Positions 53,412 through 62,738 of a stretch of 64,000 nucleotides of DNA are shown piece after piece. The notes beneath the pieces are model-generated. The model saw only the letters and a list, made by a program, of their open reading frames with translations, made no database searches and had not been told where the DNA came from. The stretch lies in NCBI GenBank assembly GCA_002364215.1, contig DEXQ01000015.1, positions 203,993-267,992 of the forward strand, given 5' to 3'. The stretch is from Aequorivita sp. UBA3180. GTDB lineage: Bacteria; Bacteroidota; Bacteroidia; Flavobacteriales; Flavobacteriaceae. Made by a program: the position numbers and the translations under genes. Each line of letters opens with the position of its first letter. Positions within the stretch are counted from its first letter, which is position 1.

Positions 53412-54632
53412 TTAATTTTTCTTTGGTCTTAATAGAATAACCACCAACACCAATACTACTAACGTAATAATGCCTCCATAAAGGAAACTTTGATTTGGGA
53501 ATGTAGTACCCAAAAATCCTGCCAACGGATATGCAAATGCCCACCACAAATGTGAAAATGCAAAATGAGAACCATAGACTTTACCCTGTTCTTCAATAGG
53601 AACTGTTTCTCCAATAAGTGTTTCAGAAGGAATCTCTGCAAGGCTTTGTCCAAGTCCTGCTACAATCCACACTAAAAATAGCATTGAAAAATTGAGATAA
53701 TTAGCAGCACTTATAGCGATACCTAATATCAGAGCACCAACAATAAGTGAGATGCGTCTTGATTTAGATTTATCAATTGCTCCAGAAACAAATGCAGCTA
53801 CCATTGCTCCAATTGCGAAAGCTGCCATTATAATGCCATAATCCTTATCTGTGAGGTTCAATCCACCTTTAACCAATACAATGGTATTGACAAGAATAAG
53901 TGCACCGGCAACGGCAGAAACCAGTTCAATAAACAGCGCAAAGCGTACATATTGATTAGAAAACAAAATTTTAATCCCTTTTGAAACATCTTGCCAAGTT
54001 GTTGGTTTGATTTTACCCTCGACTTCATCTGGGATAATATCCAGCTTACTTTTAGGAAGACTCAACAATAAAATACCTGCTATAACAAATGTACCGGCAT
54101 CAACAAAGAATATTTCCCTTGCACCCAACCAAATTGCCAATATACCTGCCAGTCCTGGGCCCAGAACCCCTAATAATTGATAGGTAGCCGCCGATAATCC
54201 GATAGCTTGTCTATATAATGATTTCTCAACGATTTTCGGAATTACAGAACGATAGGTAGGACTAAAAAACGCATTGAACACATTCATTAAAAAGACAAGA
54301 ACATAGATTTGCCATTCTTCGGTTACAAAGGGCAGACATCCTACAATCCCCATTCTTATAAAATGCGTGATATATAGTATTTTCTTTCTGGACATTCTGT
54401 CTGCCAATACACCTGCAAAAGGCGAAAAAACAATAAATGCCGTGACCCTTAAAGTAAGAGCTGTCGCCAATATGACGGCAGCTCTTTCTTCTCCAAATTG
54501 ATATGCCAAAAGCGCCAAACCGACCCACGTAAAAGCATCGCCCAATAAACTTATGGTCTGTGCTAAATAAAGTTTTGCAAATAATTTGTTGCGAAGGGCT
54601 TGGAACGGTTCTAATAATTTTGAAAGTTTCAT
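53412..54632 (-). CDS. major facilitator superfamily exporter (MFS_3 type)
   Basis: This 406-residue protein has twelve predicted helices and the MFS loop motif (GVLADRMSRKKILY) between helices 2 and 3. Its N-terminal pattern (LGDAFTWVGLALLAYQFG) fits the MFS_3/enterobactin-exporter-like group. The substrate is unknown; drugs, siderophores or metal chelates are possible. It follows the membrane anchor gene by about 106 bases. Confidence 0.88.
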   Translation of the reverse strand: MKLSKLLEPFQALRNKLFAKLYLAQTISLLGDAFTWVGLALLAYQFGEERAAVILATALTLRVTAFIVFSPFAGVLADRMSRKKILYITHFIRMGIVGCLPFVTEEWQIYVLVFLMNVFNAFFSPTYRSVIPKIVEKSLYRQAIGLSAATYQLLGVLGPGLAGILAIWLGAREIFFVDAGTFVIAGILLLSLPKSKLDIIPDEVEGKIKPTTWQDVSKGIKILFSNQYVRFALFIELVSAVAGALILVNTIVLVKGGLNLTDKDYGIIMAAFAIGAMVAAFVSGAIDKSKSRRISLIVGALILGIAISAANYLNFSMLFLVWIVAGLGQSLAEIPSETLIGETVPIEEQGKVYGSHFAFSHLWWAFAYPLAGFLGTTFPNQSFLYGGIITLVVLVLVVILLRPKKN

Positions 54633-54738
54633 TTATTCTCTAAATATCAATTGAGTTCAAAATTTTAATTTGTGCCTGCTAAATGGAAGGCTATTTCAAT
54701 TGGGCGTAGAAATTGACCTTCCATTGCAGGACTTAAAA

Positions 54739-55371
54739 TTATAATGTGTACTGTCCTTTTAGCCTCAAATTTACTACTACGTCTTCATTACCGGTATTTC
54801 TAAAAAACCATCCGTGTTTACCTTCATAAGGTGCTAAAAAAGTGCCCACCATATTATGGGAATTTGAAATGGTATAACTTTCAAAATAGACTTCCTTTGG
54901 CTCTACTTTTTGTTTAACCTCTCCGTGAAAATCGAAGTACAGCACTTCATTGTTGGCAGTTATCCATTCATATTTCATTGTTCCGTATTTGAGCATATTT
55001 ATTTTAAATTCTATGCCTTTTCCTGCCGGTACAACCACTTTGGTTTCATCCTCACGAGTTGCTAATTGTTCTTCTGGTACGGGATTATCAGCTTCCACGG
55101 GTCGAGCGACATCGGGTCCTGATCCAGCTTTTTCGAGTTTAATCAAGGGAAGGTTAGCTGTTGATACCATCGTGCCCAAATCATTAGTTTGATTGTTTTC
55201 GGGGACATAAAGTTTACTAAATCCAAAAAGTTTACCTGCTCCTGTTGGGTCTATACCATATTCCGCTGGCAGTACTGCAACAACTAATAGAAGTGCTCCA
55301 ACAACTAATGCTATGATAGTCGCCTTTATAATTTTACTTTTTTCCAATATTGGATGATTCATTTCTGACAT
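54739..55371 (-). CDS. transmembrane anchor protein next to HupE
   Basis: This 210-residue protein has one N-terminal membrane helix (IIKATIIALVVGALLLVVAVLP) directly followed by AEYGIDPTGAGKLFGF, a stretch I recall from proteins named transmembrane anchor protein that lie beside HupE/UreJ. The rest is a beta-rich periplasmic domain (YEWITANNEVLYFDFHGEV, NMVGTFLAPYEGKHGWFF). It starts 12 bases after the HupE stop and probably forms a unit with it. Confidence 0.72.
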   Translation of the reverse strand: MSEMNHPILEKSKIIKATIIALVVGALLLVVAVLPAEYGIDPTGAGKLFGFSKLYVPENNQTNDLGTMVSTANLPLIKLEKAGSGPDVARPVEADNPVPEEQLATREDETKVVVPAGKGIEFKINMLKYGTMKYEWITANNEVLYFDFHGEVKQKVEPKEVYFESYTISNSHNMVGTFLAPYEGKHGWFFRNTGNEDVVVNLRLKGQYTL

Positions 55372-55383
55372 AATTATTTTTTT

Positions 55384-56073
55384 TTAAGATGTAAAGTAGC
55401 CTGTTAATTGGAAGCCGAGCAGTAAAAACCCAGCAGCCATAAGAGCTGTATTTGTAATGGTTGAAAATTTCATAAAACTGCGTTGCCTTCTCCAAACGGT
55501 TATAAGGATTAACACCACCGCTAAAGCAATAAATTGTCCTATTTCTACACCTATATTGAAACCAATTAGGTTAGTAAAAAGGCCATCTTTATCAAATTTG
55601 AATTCTTGCAATTTACTGGCAAGCCCAAAACCGTGAAACAGACCGAATATCAAAACTGCTGCTTTTGTATTGGGCTGTTTGCCAAAGAAACGTTTGAAGC
55701 CACCCAAATTGTCAAATCCTTTATAAACAATGGATAGTGCAATGATAGCATCTATTAAATATGCATTTATATTTATATCGGCTAATACACCTAATAGTAA
55801 TGTGGTACTATGTCCAATGGTAAAAAAGCTAACATACAATAGCACCTCTTTCGGTTTATAAAGAAAGAAAATAACGCCTACCAAAAATAGTAGATGGTCA
55901 TAACCGGTAATCATATGTTTTGCTCCTATATAAAGAAAGGGGCCAAATGCTACACCACTATTTCCTAACAGAAATGTTTGCGTGTCTTCATCTACTCCGT
56001 GAGCATACGCCATTGAACCAAATGCTCCGAATAGAAACAGAATGAGAAAGGCATAAATATTTTTGATTTTCAT
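55384..56073 (-). CDS. HupE/UreJ-family membrane protein
   Basis: This 229-residue protein has a signal-like start (ending SMAYAHG), about six helices, and His-bearing motifs typical of HupE/UreJ: GAKHMITGYDHLLFLVGV, FFTIGHSTTLLLGV and FGLFHGFGLASKL. The family is thought to be nickel or cobalt permeases, or metal-linked membrane partners. Together with the anchor protein and a His-tailed lipoprotein it lies just after the second RND cluster. Confidence 0.85.
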   Translation of the reverse strand: MKIKNIYAFLILFLFGAFGSMAYAHGVDEDTQTFLLGNSGVAFGPFLYIGAKHMITGYDHLLFLVGVIFFLYKPKEVLLYVSFFTIGHSTTLLLGVLADININAYLIDAIIALSIVYKGFDNLGGFKRFFGKQPNTKAAVLIFGLFHGFGLASKLQEFKFDKDGLFTNLIGFNIGVEIGQFIALAVVLILITVWRRQRSFMKFSTITNTALMAAGFLLLGFQLTGYFTS

Positions 56074-56126
56074 ATTTCAAGTATTTAAATCCCATTGCAC
56101 ATTGCTGTACAATGGGACTTTGATTA

Positions 56127-56303
56127 TTAATGGGCGTGACCGTGGGATTTGACCTGCTGTATGCTATCTTCCCTTTGGCTCATTTCTTCTGGGCTTTGGG
56201 TTGCTTCAGTATTTTGAGTTTTTACGCTTTCGTCTTTTTTGGTTTCTCTACAAGATGCCAATAAGATTAAGCTGATGGTTGCAATAAAAAATACTTTTTT
56301 CAT
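56127..56303 (-). CDS. 58-residue lipoprotein with His-rich tail
   Basis: A clean frame from ATG 56303 to TAA 56127 encodes 58 residues: a signal peptide with lipobox LLASC (Cys18), a Glu/Gln/Ser-rich middle and the tail VKSHGHAH. The His tail suggests metal binding in the periplasm. It lies between the second adaptor (33 bases upstream) and HupE (53 bases downstream), so it is likely part of the operon. It is short enough to be missed by length cut-offs. Confidence 0.65.
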   Translation of the reverse strand: MKKVFFIATISLILLASCRETKKDESVKTQNTEATQSPEEMSQREDSIQQVKSHGHAH

Positions 56304-56335
56304 AATGTTTGATTTATATAGTTATTGATTCTAAA

Positions 56336-57535
56336 TTATTCCTCTTCTTCGGAATTTCGCAATGCGGACAAAATGGAATAGGCATTCTTGGTCACAGGTT
56401 TGAAATTTTGAACATTCGCAGCTTCAGCAAAAGTTATCGCTGTATAGCCTTCCTGCTCAATTCCTTTTTTAACCTGTTCCAATTTGAATGTATAGCCACT
56501 TTCCGTTTCTTCGGTTTGAAGGATTACGAAATCTTTTCCTTCATATTGAACAATAGCTTCTGAAGGGATTGCATTTTGCTTATTTGTGCCGCTTTCTACC
56601 CAAGCCTTTACGTACATTCCCGGCAAAAGACCTTTTTCATTCTCTTTTTCTATGTGGCAATAAACTGGCGTTATACGGTCACTACCTGTTGCTTTTCCAA
56701 TCAGGAAAACCTTGGCAGTACGATTGAACGTATTATCATCGGAAAGTGAAAATTTAACGGTTTGACCAATCTCCAACTTTTCCAAATCTTTTTCAAAGGC
56801 ATTCAATGCCAAATGAATATCGTTTAAATCGACAATTTCAAATAGAACATCCTGTGGGGAAACAAAATCGCCAATATTTACATTGCTCGCTTTTACAAAA
56901 CCTGAAATAGGGGCATAGAGATTCGCAGTTCGTGTTATATTTCCATTTTGAACAGAACTTCTACTGATTCCTGCAAGTGCAAGCCGTTGTTCGTATGCCT
57001 TCACTCTTCCTTGTGTGATTTTATAATCAGAAGAAACCTGTTGAAATGTTTTAGCAGAATTGATGTCTTCCTCTCTCAACTTTTTCTGACGGTTAAATTC
57101 CTCTTCAAGAAACTGAAGTTTGCTTAAACTCTCCAAATAGCCTTGTTGGATTTGGATAAATTCAGGATTCTCAATGGTTGCCAAGACTTGCCCTTTTTTA
57201 ATTTCTTCACCAGGCAGTTTTCCTGCTGTTTTTAAATAACCTCCTAAAGGTGCAGATACCGATGCCATACTTTCAGGCTCTACGTCTATGCTGCCATTTA
57301 GTTTTATGATGTTACTTAAATTTCGCATTTCAATCGCTCCTGTTTCAATTCCAGCGAGATTGTATTGGTCCTTCGTAAAAGTGATTTGTTTGATTCCAGT
57401 TGCAACTGGTTGTTCTTCTTTTATCGAACTTTCTTCAGAAGCTTCCTTTTTTTCAGAATCGGTATTGCCACAAGCCACCAACAATAGGGTGGATAAAATG
57501 AGTAGCGAAATTTTTGTATTGAATTTAATTTTCAT
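56336..57535 (-). CDS. RND metal-efflux periplasmic adaptor (CzcB/CusB type), second copy
   Basis: This 399-residue lipoprotein (lipobox Cys22, LLVACGN) has the membrane-fusion layout: SVSAPLGGYLKTAGKL, a coiled-coil hairpin (about 125-195), LYAPISGFVKASNVNIGDFV, and a beta domain. It lacks the His-rich insert seen in the adaptor at 45531. It starts 33 bases after the stop of its RND-TolC fusion gene and should link the two parts. Confidence 0.88.
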   Translation of the reverse strand: MKIKFNTKISLLILSTLLLVACGNTDSEKKEASEESSIKEEQPVATGIKQITFTKDQYNLAGIETGAIEMRNLSNIIKLNGSIDVEPESMASVSAPLGGYLKTAGKLPGEEIKKGQVLATIENPEFIQIQQGYLESLSKLQFLEEEFNRQKKLREEDINSAKTFQQVSSDYKITQGRVKAYEQRLALAGISRSSVQNGNITRTANLYAPISGFVKASNVNIGDFVSPQDVLFEIVDLNDIHLALNAFEKDLEKLEIGQTVKFSLSDDNTFNRTAKVFLIGKATGSDRITPVYCHIEKENEKGLLPGMYVKAWVESGTNKQNAIPSEAIVQYEGKDFVILQTEETESGYTFKLEQVKKGIEQEGYTAITFAEAANVQNFKPVTKNAYSILSALRNSEEEE

Positions 57536-57567
57536 CTTTTTATATTTTAATTTGAAATCAATAGTTT

Positions 57568-60500
57568 TTATAAACCCAATAAGGCTTCAATGACTATGAT
57601 AGACTGGTTATATTGATATAGTGTGTTTAAATATTCCGTTTGAATACTGTTCGCCAATGTGAGGTTTTGCAAATATTGTGTATAAGAAACATCGCCACTT
57701 TTAAAGCTCTTTTCTGAATTATCAATGATAAGTTCCGCTTGTGGCAAAGCATCATTTTGATAGTAATCTAAAGTACTTTGAAGTTTGTAATATTCTTGCA
57801 ATAAATTTTGTAGTTCGCCTTCAAGCTGTGTCTTGTTTAACTCAATTTGAGATTGGACGATGTCCTCTTCAATTTTTGCTGCCTGAATTTTGGCTCGATG
57901 TCCACCAGGAAAAATTGGAATTGCAACACCTACGTGAAAGAATGAAAATCGGTCATCGTCATTAAAATTTTGGTTTGCTATACCGCTACTTTGAGCGCCA
58001 ATAAATGTTTGGCTATTATAACCGAACATAATATCTGGCAACACTTTACTCCTTTCCACATTGGTTTCTCGTTTCCTTACTTCCAACTGTTGTTTTAAAT
58101 AAACGTAAAACGGACTTTGCTCCACAGACTGGCTTTCAATATCTAAATCTATCTCACGACGAACCAATTCACTCTCTACGATACCAATATCATCATTCGT
58201 GTTCAAAACAACCTGAAGCTGCTTTTTGGCGATTCTCATATCGGCTTCGTTTTGCTGAAGCTTGTTCTTTATTTGCATAGACTGTGTTGCAGAGGTTACA
58301 CTTTCCAGTTTTGTGGATTCGCCAGATTCATAACGCATCGAACTTGAACGGTTGAGATTACCATACAAGCTATCTTGACGCTGCAACAATTGTTTGTTCT
58401 GCATTAAAAACACATATCTTGAATAGGCAGCTTTTACATCCGCAATTAGGTCATTTTCTTCTATAACCTTTAGTTGCTCACTGCTACTAACTCTTGCTTT
58501 TGCCAGTTTGAACTGACTGGTATAAACTGTTGGGAAATTTATTCGCTGTGTAACTCCGTATTGATTATCCCTTACCGTAGGCGTATTAAATTCGCCATTT
58601 TGATACGAGAATTCTGTTCTCGGAATTGTTATAGCACCGTACTTTCCTTTTTCTTCAACCTCGATTTCGTATTGAGCAATCTTAATACGGTTATTGTTCT
58701 GAAGTGCCATTTCAATAGCCTGCTGCAAGGTAATTGTACGCTCCTGCATCTGATTTGTTTCTTGTGCTTGAAGTTGCATCGCAGGAAAAAACAGACCACC
58801 AATCACCATTAAAGTGGTAACGATTTTCTTTTTTCCTAAATTGAATTTCACTTTTCCTTCAGTAAAATAGATATACAAGACTGGTAGTACAATTAGGGTT
58901 AGTGCTGTTGCCGTAATCAATCCACCTATAACCACAGTAGCTAATGGTCGCTGTACTTCTGCTCCTGATGAATTTGATAATGCCATAGGTAAAAAACCTA
59001 AAGCAGCTACGGTAGCTGTCATTAATACAGGTCTCAATCTCACACGTGTTCCTTTAACAACACGTTCATAAATATCGGTTACACCTTCTTTATCAAGCCT
59101 ATTGAATTCTGCGACCAGCACGATTCCATTTAAAACAGCCACACCAAATAAGGCAATAAATCCGATTCCGGCTGAAATACTGAAAGGTAAGTCTCTTATG
59201 ATTAGTGCAAAAACACCACCTATTGCAGATAAAGGGATTGCCGTAAAAATGAGCAAACTTTGTTTCATTGAACCAAAAGTAAAAAACAACAGCACTAAAA
59301 TCAGCAACAACGCTATTGGTAAAGCAATCACTAACCGTTGATTAGCCTCTTGCAAGTTCTGAAATTGACCACCATAGGTTACATAATAACCTGCTGGCAT
59401 ATCAACTTTTGAATTCATAATTTGCTTTATGTCTTCAATAATACTTTGTACATCCCTGTCACGCACGTTGAAGCCAACAATAATTCGACGCTTTGCATTG
59501 TCACGCTGAATTTGTACTGGTCCTGGTTCAAATGAAATGTTTGCTACCTGACTTAACGGAATTTGATTTCCCTGTGGTGTACTGACATACAAATTTTGTA
59601 CATCGGTTATATCGGTTCGGTAGTTCTTGTCCAATCTCACAACGAGGTCAAATCTACGTTCCCCTTCATAAACAAGTCCTGCCGAAGTACCCGCAAAGGC
59701 AGTTTCGATAGCATTATTTACGTCCTCGATATTCATACCATATTGAGAAATCTTGTCACGGTTCATTTGAATATTAATCTGTGGTAGTCCAGTCACTTCT
59801 TCAACATACAAATCTTCAACACCTTCTACCGATTTTATTTTGCTACCCACATTACCAGCCAAATCTGAAAGAATATTGAGGTCTTCTCCATAAATTTTTA
59901 TTACAACATCCTGTTTAGCACCTGTCAGAAGTTCATTAAAACGCATTTGTATGGGTTGTTGAAAACTAAAAGTAGCATTAGGGATTATTGACAGGGATTC
60001 TTTCATCTCTGCTGCCAGTTCTTCTCTTCCTTCTGCTTTTTTCCATTCCGATTTTGGGCTTAAAATAACCATCATATCTCCTGCCTCAATGGGCATAGGG
60101 TCTGTTGGAATTTCCCCTGAACCAATCTTGTTTACTACTTGCTTCACTTCATCTGGATATTCATTTAATAATATCGTCTGTGCCTTTTGAGAAACATCAA
60201 TCATCTGGTCGATAGAACTTCCTACAGGTACTCGGGTTTCAACCGCAAAATCGCCTTCGTCCAATTGGGGAATAAACTCACCTCCCATATTTGCAAAAAC
60301 GATTAGCGTTATAACAAATAATCCTACTGCCAATCCAAGTACCAATAATTTTGTGCGCAGGGCAGCTTCTAAAATAGGTTGATATATACGCTGAAAGAAA
60401 TCCATCATTTTATCGGAAAAATTCCGCTTATGTTCCGTCTTGCGTCCAAGTGCAAGGGCAGACATCATCGGAACGTAGGTAAGTGATAAAATTAATGCCC

Positions 60501-61968
60501 CAAGAATAGCGAACATTACCGTTTGTGCCATTGGATGAAACATTTTTCCTGCAACACCGCTCAAAGCCAAAATAGGCACGTAAACAATTAGAATTATGAT
60601 TTGTCCGAAGGCAGCGGAATTCATCATTTTTCCAGCAGAGCGTTTTACCTCGGTATCCATTTGTTCTGACGATAGCTTCTCAACGCCAGCATACTTCTTT
60701 TTACTGGTATGAATCCCAAACATTACAGATTCAACAACAATTACCGCCCCATCTACTATAAGCCCAAAATCTATGGCACCCAAACTCATTAAATTTCCGG
60801 AAACCCCAAAGAGGTTCATCATCGCGATTGCAAAAAGCATTGAGAGCGGAATAACCGAAGCAACTATCAATCCACCTCTTAAATTACCAAGAAAGAGGAT
60901 TAGTACAAAAATCACTATCAAAGCACCTTCCGTAAGGTTAGTCGTTACAGTCCCGATTGCACGGTCTACCAAACCTTTCCTATCCAGATAAGGTTCAATG
61001 GTCACTCCTTCGGGCAAAGTTTCTTTAATCTGCTCAATTTTATCCTTCACATCATTGATAACGGCAGAAGAATTTGCTCCCTTTAGCATCATTACAATTC
61101 CCGTAACAACTTCGCCTTCACCATTTCGGGTAGCCGCTCCATAGCGCACACCGTGACCAAACTGTACTTTGGCAACATCCCGAACAAGTACTGGTGTGCC
61201 ATTATTTACTTTAACAGCTATTTTCTCCAATTCTTGTATATTGTTAACCAAACCTTCGCTCCGAATGAAATAGGCATTAGGGCCTTTATCAATATAAGCT
61301 CCACCCGTGTTTTGATTGTTTTTTTCCAGAGCGGTAAAAATATCTTCAATAGTAACATTCATACTTTGAAGTTTATCTGGGTCTAAAGCAATTTCATATT
61401 GTTTCACCAAACCACCAAAACCACTCACTTCTGCAACACCAGGTGTTCCCAATAGCTGTCTTTTGATAATCCAGTCCTGAATAGTTCTTAATTCGGTGGC
61501 ATCATATTTATCTTCATATCCTTTTTCGGTATGGATTACATATTGATAAATTTCACCCAAGCCTGTAGTAACGGGTCCCATTTCGGGTTTTCCTATGCCT
61601 TCAGGAATGTCTTTGGCAGCGAGCGTTAATCGCTCTTGAACTTGTTGCCTTGCCCAATATAAATCTACGTTTTCCTCAAAAACAATAGTTACAATGGAAA
61701 GTCCGAAACGGGAAAAGGAACGCATTTCCTTAATGCCAGGAATACTTACCATTGTTTGTTCTACTGGAAACGTAACTAACTGTTCTACTTCTTGTGCCGC
61801 TAAAGTGGGTGATATGGTAATAACCATAACTTGATTGTCTGTGATGTCTGGCACGGCATCAATGGGAAGCTTTGTTAGCGAATAAACGCCCCATCCAATT
61901 AAAGCCAGCGTAAATAGTCCGATAACAAGCTTATTGTTTATCGAAAATGCAATGATTTTGTCTAACAT
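57568..61968 (-). CDS. heavy-metal RND pump fused to TolC-type channel, second copy
   Basis: This 1466-residue chain has the same plan as the 46807 gene: RND pump over about 1-1035 with DFGLIVDGAVIVVE (Asp400, Asp406, Glu413), a basic stretch (KKKIV near 1046-1050), a hydrophobic segment (1051-1066) and LQAQ/E near 1069, then a TolC-type channel (about 1078-1466). The internal segment reads as a signal peptide with basic, hydrophobic and AxA-like parts. The two fusions are clearly diverged, so this is not a recent copy. The adaptor follows; a His-rich secreted protein gene precedes. Confidence 0.9.
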   Translation of the reverse strand: MLDKIIAFSINNKLVIGLFTLALIGWGVYSLTKLPIDAVPDITDNQVMVITISPTLAAQEVEQLVTFPVEQTMVSIPGIKEMRSFSRFGLSIVTIVFEENVDLYWARQQVQERLTLAAKDIPEGIGKPEMGPVTTGLGEIYQYVIHTEKGYEDKYDATELRTIQDWIIKRQLLGTPGVAEVSGFGGLVKQYEIALDPDKLQSMNVTIEDIFTALEKNNQNTGGAYIDKGPNAYFIRSEGLVNNIQELEKIAVKVNNGTPVLVRDVAKVQFGHGVRYGAATRNGEGEVVTGIVMMLKGANSSAVINDVKDKIEQIKETLPEGVTIEPYLDRKGLVDRAIGTVTTNLTEGALIVIFVLILFLGNLRGGLIVASVIPLSMLFAIAMMNLFGVSGNLMSLGAIDFGLIVDGAVIVVESVMFGIHTSKKKYAGVEKLSSEQMDTEVKRSAGKMMNSAAFGQIIILIVYVPILALSGVAGKMFHPMAQTVMFAILGALILSLTYVPMMSALALGRKTEHKRNFSDKMMDFFQRIYQPILEAALRTKLLVLGLAVGLFVITLIVFANMGGEFIPQLDEGDFAVETRVPVGSSIDQMIDVSQKAQTILLNEYPDEVKQVVNKIGSGEIPTDPMPIEAGDMMVILSPKSEWKKAEGREELAAEMKESLSIIPNATFSFQQPIQMRFNELLTGAKQDVVIKIYGEDLNILSDLAGNVGSKIKSVEGVEDLYVEEVTGLPQINIQMNRDKISQYGMNIEDVNNAIETAFAGTSAGLVYEGERRFDLVVRLDKNYRTDITDVQNLYVSTPQGNQIPLSQVANISFEPGPVQIQRDNAKRRIIVGFNVRDRDVQSIIEDIKQIMNSKVDMPAGYYVTYGGQFQNLQEANQRLVIALPIALLLILVLLFFTFGSMKQSLLIFTAIPLSAIGGVFALIIRDLPFSISAGIGFIALFGVAVLNGIVLVAEFNRLDKEGVTDIYERVVKGTRVRLRPVLMTATVAALGFLPMALSNSSGAEVQRPLATVVIGGLITATALTLIVLPVLYIYFTEGKVKFNLGKKKIVTTLMVIGGLFFPAMQLQAQETNQMQERTITLQQAIEMALQNNNRIKIAQYEIEVEEKGKYGAITIPRTEFSYQNGEFNTPTVRDNQYGVTQRINFPTVYTSQFKLAKARVSSSEQLKVIEENDLIADVKAAYSRYVFLMQNKQLLQRQDSLYGNLNRSSSMRYESGESTKLESVTSATQSMQIKNKLQQNEADMRIAKKQLQVVLNTNDDIGIVESELVRREIDLDIESQSVEQSPFYVYLKQQLEVRKRETNVERSKVLPDIMFGYNSQTFIGAQSSGIANQNFNDDDRFSFFHVGVAIPIFPGGHRAKIQAAKIEEDIVQSQIELNKTQLEGELQNLLQEYYKLQSTLDYYQNDALPQAELIIDNSEKSFKSGDVSYTQYLQNLTLANSIQTEYLNTLYQYNQSIIVIEALLGL

Positions 61969-62086
61969 TATGTTTAAAATATTTTTAAGTCGTAAATACT
62001 GAAATTGAAAATACCATACAGGTCATCTATGGATTTGAATGATACAAAACCAATGATTAATTTTTAAAAAATAAATATGGTAAAAT

Positions 62087-62114
62087 GGTAATTAAAGCAA
62101 AGCTTGCTATTACC
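62087..62114. promoter_or_regulatory. stem-loop between the His-rich protein and the second RND fusion
   Basis: GGTAAT and ATTACC (62087-62092, 62109-62114) pair, with an inner AGCAA/TTGCT stem. No T-run follows on the minus strand, so it is not a standard terminator. It lies 119 bases before the pump start, much like the palindrome ahead of the first fusion, and may be an operator or leader element. Confidence 0.35.
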
Positions 62115-62184
62115 AAGGCTTAATAAATTTGCAGATACTATTACTATGAATGTATCTGTTTAATTTAATTAAACTAAAGAGGAA

Positions 62185-62622
62185 TTAACAGGTAGGTGGA
62201 CCTCGTGAATCGAGGGATGAGAGATATGAGTTGAAATAATTATTGGGTGGATGATAGACTACTACTTTTATAGAATCTTCATCATCATATTTTATAGAAA
62301 TGCTATAACGGTTAAGAAAAATAGGCGTTTTTACGTCCTTTTTAACCTTGAATTGTGAGATAATACTTTCGTGAGTTGCTAAAATTTCATTAGAAACAAC
62401 TGAATGTATGTGAACTTCCAAAAATAAATCTAAAAGTCCTTTTTTGGAACTTTCTTTTTTTGGAACATCGTGATGTTGGCTGTGACTGTCACTATTGGCA
62501 ACAGCCTTATGCGAGTGCCCAATTTCGTGTAAATGATGTAAATGGGGCATTACCTGATGCAAAAGCAATAGGCTGAATATGCCTAAAAAGAAAAGTGCTT
62601 TTATGTGTTTGTGTTTTTGCAT
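62185..62622 (-). CDS. His-rich secreted protein ahead of the second RND fusion
   Basis: From ATG 62622 (MQKHKHIK) this is 145 residues. A signal peptide or membrane helix (ALFFLGIFSLLLLHQVMP) is followed by HLHHLHEIGHSHKA and DSHSQHHDVPKK, a strong metal-binding pattern, and the chain ends SRGPPTC. It takes the same place as the HYC_CC_PP protein ahead of the first fusion, though it shares only the general His-rich, PP-ending layout. A role as periplasmic metal buffer is inference. Confidence 0.7.
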   Translation of the reverse strand: MQKHKHIKALFFLGIFSLLLLHQVMPHLHHLHEIGHSHKAVANSDSHSQHHDVPKKESSKKGLLDLFLEVHIHSVVSNEILATHESIISQFKVKKDVKTPIFLNRYSISIKYDDEDSIKVVVYHPPNNYFNSYLSSLDSRGPPTC

Positions 62623-62738
62623 CGGTTGCAAATATAGAAAAATTATAACAGCGCAACGATATTGTTTTTTACGAATAACTCTCAATTGGTTTTGTCAGCG
62701 ATTTTTATAAGGGTACTTCAAGTTAAATAGTAATTTTT

